Shown: piece after piece, positions 1 to 4,344 of the stretch
How the letters are laid out: each line of letters starts with the position of its first letter
How positions within the stretch are numbered: position 1 is the stretch's first letter
Origin: Candidatus Nitrosopumilus sp.
GTDB taxonomy: Archaea > Thermoproteota > Nitrososphaeria > Nitrososphaerales > Nitrosopumilaceae
DNA: 5,724 nucleotides
Reading direction: 5' to 3'
Assembly: GCA_011055585.1 (NCBI GenBank)
Contig: DRGT01000125.1
Location: 1 to 5,724, forward strand
Made by a program: the position numbers and the translations under genes
Notes under the pieces: model-generated
The model's input: the letters and a program-made list of their open reading frames with translations, nothing else
Told to the model about the DNA's origin: nothing
Database searches by the model: none

Positions 1-111
1 TATAAAGATCTACCATACGATTGTAAAGCATGCAATGAAACGTTTTCTAGTATGGAAGAAATGAGAACTCACTTACAGAGAAAACACAGTTACAAAAAAG
101 ACCGAGATTAA
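1..111 (+). CDS. C2H2 zinc-finger protein, C-terminal part (5' end outside window)
   Basis: Only the last 36 codons are visible, open from base 1 to the TAA at 109-111. The peptide contains a classical C2H2 zinc finger: Cys8-X2-Cys11-X12-His24-X4-His29 (numbered from the first visible residue), with the Phe15 expected between the Cys and His pairs, followed by a short basic/acidic tail. The finger lies at the extreme C-terminus, so the protein may be small, but its upstream length is unknown. Small single-finger C2H2 proteins occur in archaea and are usually presumed to bind nucleic acid or protein; the actual role is not visible here. The gene is convergent with rpoP, and the two stop codons share bases 109-110. 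I am sure of the motif and reading frame, but not of the function. Confidence 0.8.
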   Translation, partial: YKDLPYDCKACNETFSSMEEMRTHLQRKHSYKKDRD

Positions 112-338
112 ATCGCTTTAATTGATTTTACTATTGGGGCTCTTACTTTAGTGAATACCCTAAATCCACAAATGCATTTTATTTCCGGCAATCTACTCAG
201 CTCAGAATTTGGAACATTAGTGCCACATCTTAGACAAGAATAGATTACATCAAACTTTTCTTCAGGAGCTGTGGCTTCTATTGGTTCAGTTGATTCTATT
301 GGAGCACTCGCTTCTGATTCTAAGTTTTCTTCAGTCAT
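108..338 (-). CDS. rpoP: DNA-directed RNA polymerase subunit P (Rpb12-like zinc-ribbon)
   Basis: This 76-residue protein matches the smallest zinc-binding subunit of archaeal RNA polymerase, the counterpart of eukaryotic Rpb12, which helps assemble the Rpo3/Rpo10/Rpo11 platform. The conserved core is residues 33-76: Tyr33-Ser-Cys35-Leu-Arg-Cys38-Gly, a 16-residue linker, then Cys55-Ile-Cys57-Gly-Phe-Arg60, and a basic tail with Lys64, Arg66 and Lys71 ending in Lys-Ala-Ile. Two features are unusual. The second zinc knuckle reads C-X-C rather than the usual C-X2-C. In addition, about 30 residues of Glu/Ser/Thr/Pro-rich, probably disordered acidic sequence precede the core, whereas many archaeal RpoP proteins are only 45-50 residues long. 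No internal Met offers a shorter start. The gene lies 41 bp after rpsJ on the same strand, with a possible promoter in the gap, and its stop overlaps that of the convergent C2H2 gene. Confidence 0.88.
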   Translation of the reverse strand: MTEENLESEASAPIESTEPIEATAPEEKFDVIYSCLRCGTNVPNSELSRLPEIKCICGFRVFTKVRAPIVKSIKAI

Positions 339-357
339 TATTGTTCACTAAATTCAT

Positions 358-368
358 CTATAATTTAA
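358..368 (-). promoter_or_regulatory. Candidate TATA box for rpoP
   Basis: On the minus strand the rpsJ-rpoP gap carries TTAAATTATAG, centred about 25 bp before the rpoP ATG. In archaea the TATA box is centred about 26-27 bp before the transcription start, so initiation here would give an essentially leaderless rpoP mRNA. This would let rpoP be expressed independently of the tuf-rpsJ transcript. The motif is short in an AT-rich genome, so this is only suggestive. Confidence 0.4.
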
Positions 369-379
369 GGCTAACAAAC

Positions 380-688
380 TCACTTTAAGGATAATTCGAT
401 GTAAACATCGTCAGGGATTTTTAGTCTCATCAATTGTCTTATTGCTTTATCATCAGCGCTGATATCAATAATTCTTCGATGCATTCTCATTTCCCATTTT
501 TCATATGTTTCAGTTCCACTTCCACAAGGGGATTTTCTTGTTGCAATGTGTAGTTTTTTTACAGGAAGTGGAGTTGGGCCTTTAATTTTAACACCAGTTT
601 TTTTTCCTATTCCCATAATTTCGTCACAAACGTCATCTAATTTGGGCAGATTGGTGCTAGTTAATTTGATTCGAGCAGATTGAGTCAT
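380..688 (-). CDS. rpsJ: 30S ribosomal protein S10 (uS10)
   Basis: This 102-residue protein is a full-length archaeal/eukaryal uS10 (eukaryotic S20e family), a small-subunit head protein. The family signature is clear: Ala-Arg-Ile-Lys-Leu-Thr-Ser-Thr near residues 5-12, a Pro-Leu-Pro-containing stretch around residues 38-43 followed by Lys-Lys-Leu-His-Ile-Ala-Thr-Arg-Lys-Ser-Pro, then the Glu-Lys-Trp-Glu-Met-Arg-Met-His-Arg-Arg block, and an end in Val-Tyr-Ile-Glu-Leu-Ser-Leu-Lys. The ATG at 686-688 lies 10 bp after the tuf stop. The minus-strand sequence TAGGAAAGAG, which includes the tuf stop codon, offers an AGGA Shine-Dalgarno-like site 8 bases before the start. That fits an internal gene translated from the tuf mRNA. 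The tuf-rpsJ order is common in archaea, so co-transcription is very likely. Confidence 0.97.
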   Translation of the reverse strand: MTQSARIKLTSTNLPKLDDVCDEIMGIGKKTGVKIKGPTPLPVKKLHIATRKSPCGSGTETYEKWEMRMHRRIIDISADDKAIRQLMRLKIPDDVYIELSLK

Positions 689-698
689 CTACTCTTTC

Positions 699-1997
699 CT
701 ATGGTTTGTGTTTTTCAGTAATTTCTTTAACGATTCCAGCTGCTATTGTTGCACCCATATCTCGTAGTGCAAATCTTCCCATCTCTGGAAATTCTTGGAA
801 TGTTTCAATAGGAGTTGGTCTTACTGGTCGAATAGTTACTATTGCAGAATCTCCAACTTTAAGGAATTTTGGATTTTGTTCTTCTACTGCACCACTTGCA
901 GGGTTAATTTTTGCTTCAAACGCCGTAATGGTTGCTGCGACTTGTGCAGTGTGGCAGTGCATTACAGGAGTGTAACCAGGTGCAATAGCAGTTGGGTGAT
1001 GTATAACTATAATTTGCGCTTTGAATTCTTTTGCAACTGTTGGTGGGGAGTCAGGTGTTCCCATGACATCACCTCTCTTGATGTCTTTCTTCTCAATACC
1101 CCTCAAGTTAAAACCAATGTTATCACCGGCGGATGCAGATGGCATTTCTTGGTGATGTGTTTCAATTGACTTAATTTCACCAACTGCGCCAGATGGCATT
1201 ATAATAATTTTATCATTAGGTTTCATTGTACCAGTTTCTACACGACCTACGGGTACTGTTCCAACACCAGTGATTGAATAAACATCTTGAATTGGAACAC
1301 GAAGTGGTTTTCCTGTTGGTTTTTCAGGAAGTATAAAGTCATCAAATGATTCAAGAAGTGTTTTTCCTTTCCACCAAGCCATGTTTTCTGATTTCTTTAC
1401 TAGATTGTCACCTTTCCAACCTGAAACTGGAATGACGGGTACGGTGTCTACTTTGTAACCAACTGATTTGATGAGTTTTTCACCTTTTTCTTTTGCTTTG
1501 TTAAAAGCATCTTCAGAATAATTGCTGGTATCCATTTTGTTGATAGCAACAATAAGTTGGTTTACACCCAATGTTTTTAACAAAAATGCGTGTTCTCTTG
1601 CCTGACCGCCTGGAGCGACGGCAGTATCTGTTTCACCTTCTTTTGCAGAAAGTACCAAAACTGCGCAATCCGCCTCAGAAGCGCCTGTAATCATATTTTT
1701 GATAAAGTCACGATGCCCCGGAGCATCAATTAATGTGAAAAAGAATTTAGGAGTTTCAAATTTTTGAAAAGCCAAATCTATTGTAATGCCTCTTTCTCGT
1801 TCGTCTTTAATATTATCCAAAACCCAAGCGTACTTGAAGGTGTCACCTTTTCCGATTTTTTCGGACTCTTCTGCGTGCTGAGCGATGGTTCTTTCATCAA
1901 TTATGCCCAAGTCCATGAGAAAGTGACCCATGGTTGTGGACTTTCCATTATCAATATGACCAGTAATTATCAAGTTTAGGTGGTCCTTATTTGCCAT
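699..1997 (-). CDS. tuf: Translation elongation factor EF-1alpha (aEF1A, EF-Tu homologue)
   Basis: This 432-residue GTPase delivers aminoacyl-tRNA to the ribosomal A site. It is full length and of the archaeal/eukaryal type. The G domain (about residues 1-220) shows G1 Gly-His-Ile-Asp-Asn-Gly-Lys-Ser (13-20), switch I Arg-Gly-Ile-Thr-Ile-Asp (69-74), G3 Asp-Ala-Pro-Gly-His (91-95, with catalytic His95), G4 Asn-Lys-Met-Asp (153-156) and G5 Ser-Gly-Trp (192-194). The beta-barrel domains 2 and 3 follow (about 225-320 and 325-430), including Gly-Val-Gly-Thr-Val-Pro-Val-Gly-Arg-Val-Glu and a Gly-Arg-Phe-Ala-Leu-Arg-Asp block near the end. The P-loop has Asn17 where most family members have His; this may be typical of the lineage. 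The start is fixed by the conserved Lys-Asp-His-Leu-Asn N-terminus. An AGGA-like site lies 7 bases before the ATG and a TATA-like element 27 bp before it. The gene leads the leftward tuf-rpsJ(-rpoP) cluster. Confidence 0.98.
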   Translation of the reverse strand: MANKDHLNLIITGHIDNGKSTTMGHFLMDLGIIDERTIAQHAEESEKIGKGDTFKYAWVLDNIKDERERGITIDLAFQKFETPKFFFTLIDAPGHRDFIKNMITGASEADCAVLVLSAKEGETDTAVAPGGQAREHAFLLKTLGVNQLIVAINKMDTSNYSEDAFNKAKEKGEKLIKSVGYKVDTVPVIPVSGWKGDNLVKKSENMAWWKGKTLLESFDDFILPEKPTGKPLRVPIQDVYSITGVGTVPVGRVETGTMKPNDKIIIMPSGAVGEIKSIETHHQEMPSASAGDNIGFNLRGIEKKDIKRGDVMGTPDSPPTVAKEFKAQIIVIHHPTAIAPGYTPVMHCHTAQVAATITAFEAKINPASGAVEEQNPKFLKVGDSAIVTIRPVRPTPIETFQEFPEMGRFALRDMGATIAAGIVKEITEKHKP

Positions 1998-2018
1998 ATC
2001 GAATTCCTAGTCTGAGGG

Positions 2019-2034
2019 GATTTATTACCTTTCC
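2019..2034 (-). promoter_or_regulatory. Candidate BRE/TATA promoter of tuf
   Basis: Read on the minus strand, the sequence is GGAAAGGTAATAAATC. A purine-rich BRE-like GGAAAG directly precedes a TATA-like GGTAATAAATC centred about 27 bp before the tuf ATG at 1997. This is the best-formed promoter in the window, which suits a highly expressed gene. Initiation about 26 bp downstream would put the 5' end at or next to the ATG. The AGGA Shine-Dalgarno-like motif at 2005-2008 would then lie upstream of the transcript, so either that motif is incidental or initiation is further upstream. Confidence 0.5.
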
Positions 2035-2040
2035 GATTTT

Positions 2041-2066
2041 TTGAAAAAAACTCCAAGTTTTTTCAA
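2041..2066. repeat. AT-rich inverted repeat in the tuf-fbp divergent promoter
   Basis: The left arm TTGAAAAAAACT (2041-2052) and the right arm AGTTTTTTCAA (2056-2066) are inverted copies around a CCA spacer, with one extra A on the left. The dyad lies just upstream of the tuf promoter and about 32-60 bp upstream of the proposed fbp promoter. It could be the operator of a dimeric regulator or simply a rigid A-tract element. It has a stem-loop form, but it lies between divergent starts, so a terminator role is unlikely. Confidence 0.6.
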
Positions 2067-2092
2067 TTTTTTGGGATCGAAATTTTTTGGGA
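2065..2092. repeat. 12-bp direct repeat (AATTTTTTGGGA) at 16-bp period
   Basis: AATTTTTTGGGA occurs at 2065-2076 and exactly again at 2081-2092, separated by TCGA. A partial copy, ATTTTTTG, lies at 2036-2043. The first copy overlaps the last two bases of the right arm of the dyad at 2041-2066. The array ends just before the candidate fbp TATA element. The position suggests a tandem binding site, but T-tracts are frequent in AT-rich intergenic DNA. Confidence 0.65.
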
Positions 2093-2097
2093 CTTAC

Positions 2098-2106
2098 ACA
2101 TAAATC
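2098..2106 (+). promoter_or_regulatory. fbp: Candidate TATA box for fbp
   Basis: ACATAAATC is centred 27 bp before the ATG at 2129. That spacing gives a leaderless transcript starting at the codon where the conserved protein sequence begins. The upstream alternatives TTG 2087 and ATG 2117 do not fit this element. The match to a consensus TATA box is moderate. Confidence 0.4.
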
Positions 2107-2128
2107 AAAGAAGTTAATGACAAATTCC

Positions 2129-3265
2129 ATGAAAATTACTGTTTCCGTTATCAAAGCAGATGTTGGAGGAGTTGGTGGACATACTAGACCAAGTGATGGT
2201 TTGTTAGACGCCGTTAGAAAAACAATCAAGGGTGCGGGAGACATGTTAATTGATCATTATATTGGTTATTGTGGGGACGACATTCACATTCTCATGACCC
2301 ATACAAAAGGAACAGACAATGAAGAGATTCACAAATTAGCGTGGACAGCATTTGAAGATGCCACTAAAGTTGCAAAGCAAGAAGGACTTTATGGTGCAGG
2401 TCAGGATCTTCTAAAAGATTCTTTTTCAGGAAATGTTAAAGGTATGGGTCCTGGTGTTGCAGAACTAGAGTTTGAGGAAAGGCCAAACGAAGCTTTTACT
2501 GTGTTTGCAGCAGATAAAACAGAGCCAGGTGCGTTTAACTATCCATTTTATCGCTTGTTTGTTGACGCACTTAGTAACACCGGATTAATTGTGAACGAAT
2601 CTCTTGCAGAAGGCGTGATTTTCAATATTATGGACGTAGAAGAAGGAAAAATTGCAGAGCTTTCTTTGTGGGAAGACAAACCAACCATTGAAGCAGCTTT
2701 AATGTATCCTGGAAGATATGTCGTATCCACCATTAATACAAAAGATGGTGAACCAATTGTTTCTGCATCTACTGATCGATTACACAACATTGCGGGAACA
2801 TATGTTGGAAAAGATGATCCTATTTGCATTATTAGAACACAGAAAAAATTTCCAGCAACAGAAGAAGCTGGCAGTGTTTTTAACAATCCACACTATGTTG
2901 CTGGAAACACTAGAGGTAGTCACAACATGCCACTAATGCCTGTTAAAATTAATTCAGCAGCAACAATTGATTACTGTATTCCAATTGTAGAAGCTCTTGT
3001 GTTTAGTATGCATGGGGGAAAATTAACTGGACCGTTTGATGGATTCTCAACTGCGGATTGGGACTATATTAGAGAAATTGCAACGAAAAAAGCACTAGCT
3101 ATGAGAAGCCAAGGATTCATTCATCCTGCTACACTTGTCCCATCAGAATTAGAATATGCTGAGGGCTACAAAGCAAGAATGGCGAAACTTTATGAAAAGA
3201 TGAAGCCATTAAAGGACAACAAGTCTTCATCAGATAGAAAAGAATCATACGAAGATCCAGATTAG
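2129..3265 (+). CDS. fbp: Fructose-1,6-bisphosphate aldolase/phosphatase (bifunctional, class V)
   Basis: This 378-residue archaeal enzyme condenses dihydroxyacetone phosphate and glyceraldehyde-3-phosphate and then hydrolyses the product to fructose-6-phosphate, driving gluconeogenesis in one direction. The metal and catalytic residues known from the Sulfolobus and Thermoproteus structures are visible: Asp11 and His18 in Lys-Ala-Asp-Val-Gly-Gly-Val-Gly-Gly-His, Asp50-Asp51, Gln92, and Tyr225-Val-Gly-Lys228-Asp-Asp-Pro. Lys228 is the Schiff-base lysine (Lys232 in Sulfolobus numbering), Tyr225 the aldolase tyrosine, and Asp229/Asp230 are metal ligands. The ATG at 2129 is chosen because homologues begin at this Met-Lys-x-Thr; ATG 2117 would add 4 residues and TTG 2087 would add 14. 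The C-terminal 20 or so residues are Lys/Ser/Asp/Glu-rich and probably disordered. The gene is divergent from tuf. In an autotroph using the hydroxypropionate/hydroxybutyrate cycle, it would supply sugar phosphates. Confidence 0.96.
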   Translation: MKITVSVIKADVGGVGGHTRPSDGLLDAVRKTIKGAGDMLIDHYIGYCGDDIHILMTHTKGTDNEEIHKLAWTAFEDATKVAKQEGLYGAGQDLLKDSFSGNVKGMGPGVAELEFEERPNEAFTVFAADKTEPGAFNYPFYRLFVDALSNTGLIVNESLAEGVIFNIMDVEEGKIAELSLWEDKPTIEAALMYPGRYVVSTINTKDGEPIVSASTDRLHNIAGTYVGKDDPICIIRTQKKFPATEEAGSVFNNPHYVAGNTRGSHNMPLMPVKINSAATIDYCIPIVEALVFSMHGGKLTGPFDGFSTADWDYIREIATKKALAMRSQGFIHPATLVPSELEYAEGYKARMAKLYEKMKPLKDNKSSSDRKESYEDPD

Positions 3266-3295
3266 GCTTTCAAATTTCTTTACAATTTGTTTATT
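3266..3295 (+). terminator. T-rich tract after fbp, probable archaeal terminator
   Basis: Directly after the fbp TAG comes a pyrimidine-rich run with repeated T clusters (CTTT, ATTTCTTT, ATTTGTTTATT) and no stem-loop. Archaeal RNA polymerase terminates at such oligo-T stretches, and the next gene appears to have its own promoter element. The call rests on composition and position only. Confidence 0.45.
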
Positions 3296-3310
3296 AAAAT
3301 TAGCAATAGA

Positions 3311-3318
3311 GTTAAAAG
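3311..3318 (+). promoter_or_regulatory. Candidate TATA box for the membrane-protein gene
   Basis: GTTAAAAG is centred about 24 bp before TTG 3338 and about 27 bp before TTG 3341. Initiation about 26 bp downstream would start the RNA at these TTG codons and leave out the out-of-frame ATG at 3327. This is a short motif in AT-rich DNA. A competing TTTATTAAAA element near 3289-3298 would start the RNA near 3320. Confidence 0.3.
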
Positions 3319-3337
3319 AAAACAGTATGTACAATAA

Positions 3338-3757
3338 TTGTTGCAAATTCAAAAATTTAGCAAAGTTTTTGAGATAAAGCATTACATCGCAATATCATTA
3401 GGAATTGTGTCATTTTCATATTTTGTAGTCCAGTTATTTGGCCAAACAATACCAAACGTAGTTTGGTCATTTTTTAAGGACTTTAGTGGGGCGGTGATTC
3501 TAGCATCAGTCTTTTTATTTGCACTAATTTGGTTAATGAAATCCAGGCCTCACAATAGACCAAAAAATTATTCCGTGGTAGTATTTGATGTGTATGGAAA
3601 AGAATCTCAAATTGATGGAATTCGAACTGAATTCAAAACTCATGACGTTGCATGGAGTTTCATGAAACAATACAAGAGTGCATATCCATTGCATAATTTC
3701 GCGCTAGTGTCGGACATGCCTAAATCATCAAAAAGAACAATTTTTAGATATATCTAG
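3338..3757 (+). CDS. Two-helix membrane protein of unknown function
   Basis: I do not recognise this 139-residue protein. Residues 16-35 and 49-67 are strongly hydrophobic and look like two membrane spans joined by a short loop with Pro39. Positive charges at Lys6, Lys9 and Lys14, and the basic Lys-Ser-Arg-Pro-His-Asn-Arg-Pro-Lys after span two, place both ends in the cytoplasm by the positive-inside rule. Residues 77-139 form a compact soluble domain with alternating hydrophobics (Tyr-Ser-Val-Val-Val-Phe-Asp-Val-Tyr-Gly) and a conserved-looking end, Phe-Ala-Leu-Val-Ser-Asp. There is no recognisable catalytic motif and no cysteine. The start is uncertain: an in-frame TAA sits at 3335-3337, so the earliest starts are TTG 3338 or TTG 3341, with no ATG before codon 67. 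The intact frame and stop support a real gene. It lies between fbp and another unknown gene, without overlaps. Confidence 0.75.
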   Translation: MLQIQKFSKVFEIKHYIAISLGIVSFSYFVVQLFGQTIPNVVWSFFKDFSGAVILASVFLFALIWLMKSRPHNRPKNYSVVVFDVYGKESQIDGIRTEFKTHDVAWSFMKQYKSAYPLHNFALVSDMPKSSKRTIFRYI

Positions 3758-3925
3758 ATTCAAATCAAAAAGTTCTAAGTTAAAAAAATGAGAGCTTGAA
3801 TTTCAGACTTTGTATAATCTTACTATTATTACCCAATCATTATCGTATAATGAATATGAGAACTGTGCTTGTTCAAATATTACATACTGATCTTATTTTA
3901 ATATAATAATGGGATTTTTTAGAGC
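3758..3925 (+). promoter_or_regulatory. 168-bp intergenic region with dyad and TATA-like element
   Basis: This gap between the two unknown genes contains a perfect inverted repeat, TCATTAT-CGT-ATAATGA, at 3837-3853, and a TATA-like TTTTAATATA at 3896-3905 centred about 25 bp before the next ATG at 3926. That spacing suggests a leaderless transcript. I see no tRNA and no convincing box C/D or other RNA fold. An 18-codon frame starting at 3851 is too short to support. Confidence 0.45.
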
Positions 3926-4255
3926 ATGGATTCGGAAAATTTCGATGAGGAAGGCCTACTTAAAGTCATAAAAGCTTTTGAGTTATCTGAGGCAATTACA
4001 AAACTCAACTGGAATTGGAATAATTATTCTAACCCTATTAAAGATGCACACGAGCTAATGGAAAAAGGTCAAAAATTTTTCCTGGAAATTTCGGAATATG
4101 AGCAAAGAATGGGATCTAAACTTAGTATGTATCAGAAAAATAAAATTGATAATGCGGTAGAAGATTTAGGAAAACTAATTCCTTATCTTAAAAACAAAAT
4201 CAAACCTACTGAAAGTTTAGAAACAGTGGATAAAACTGATAATTCCTTAGTGTGA
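3926..4255 (+). CDS. Small soluble helical protein of unknown function
   Basis: I do not recognise this 109-residue protein. It has no signal peptide, membrane span, cysteine or known catalytic motif. The N-terminus is acidic (Asp2, Glu4, Asp7-Glu-Glu9). Residues 10-27 could form an amphipathic helix, followed by an unusual Asn/Trp-rich turn, Leu-Asn-Trp-Asn-Trp-Asn-Asn-Tyr (27-34). Two further amphipathic helices are likely at about 36-60 and 67-92, and the last 16 residues are polar and probably disordered. A small helical-bundle adaptor or binding protein is possible, but that is a guess. The ATG at 3926 is preceded by a TATA-like element at leaderless spacing and has no Shine-Dalgarno site. 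The T-rich tract after its TGA and the promoter-like elements before the ligase suggest it is transcribed on its own. Confidence 0.7.
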   Translation: MDSENFDEEGLLKVIKAFELSEAITKLNWNWNNYSNPIKDAHELMEKGQKFFLEISEYEQRMGSKLSMYQKNKIDNAVEDLGKLIPYLKNKIKPTESLETVDKTDNSLV

Positions 4256-4291
4256 CCTTTATCACATTCATTTGCTTCTTTTATCCTTGGG
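4256..4291 (+). terminator. Pyrimidine/T-rich tract, probable terminator
   Basis: After the TGA at 4253-4255 comes a run dominated by T and C (CCTTTATC, TTCATTTG, CTTCTTTTATCC). This composition fits archaeal factor-independent termination. It has no stem-loop and lies before the promoter elements of the ligase gene. Confidence 0.4.
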
Positions 4292-4314
4292 TTTGACACA
4301 CATTTAGATTCAAA

Positions 4315-4339
4315 CTTTTATTCTGGATGTTATAAAAAA
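4315..4339 (+). promoter_or_regulatory. lig: Two candidate TATA elements for the DNA ligase gene
   Basis: CTTTTATTC at 4315-4323 is centred 26 bp before the GTG at 4345, which would give a leaderless mRNA starting at GTG. A stronger-looking TTATAAAAAA at 4330-4339 would instead start RNA near 4361, inside the proposed coding region and about 20 bases before the in-frame ATG at 4381. The two elements point to different translation starts; protein conservation favours the GTG. Confidence 0.35.
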
Positions 4340-4344
4340 TCAAA

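Noticed and set aside
1852..1866. Palindrome TCCGA-TTTTT-TCGGA inside tuf
   Set aside because: It encodes the ordinary Ser-Glu-Lys-Ile-Gly stretch of EF-1alpha, so codon content accounts for it.
706..1979. Several open frames on the plus strand (706-975, 795-1169, 1764-1979) inside tuf
   Set aside because: They lie wholly antisense to the strongly conserved EF-1alpha gene, and their products are low-complexity sequences with no recognisable domain.
2087..2128. Longer N-terminus of fbp starting at TTG 2087 or ATG 2117
   Set aside because: Known homologues begin at the Met-Lys-x-Thr encoded at 2129, the extra residues are not family-like, and TTG 2087 lies inside the promoter repeat. ATG 2117 cannot be fully excluded.
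1987..2244. Minus-strand open frame of 85 codons across the tuf-fbp promoter
   Set aside because: It covers the promoter repeats and the conserved start of fbp in antisense. Its product resembles no protein, and its presence is explained by base composition.
2548..2936. Open frames antisense (2548-2886) and alternate-frame (2718-2936) within fbp
   Set aside because: Both overlap the conserved catalytic region of fbp, which explains the open reading.
3845..3892. Possible box C/D guide RNA (ATGAATATGA with a later CTGA)
   Set aside because: The C box does not match RTGATGA, there are no internal C'/D' boxes, and the flanks do not pair.
3851..3907. An 18-codon frame starting at ATG 3851
   Set aside because: It is too short, with no ribosome-binding site or recognisable sequence, and it overlaps the promoter of the next gene.
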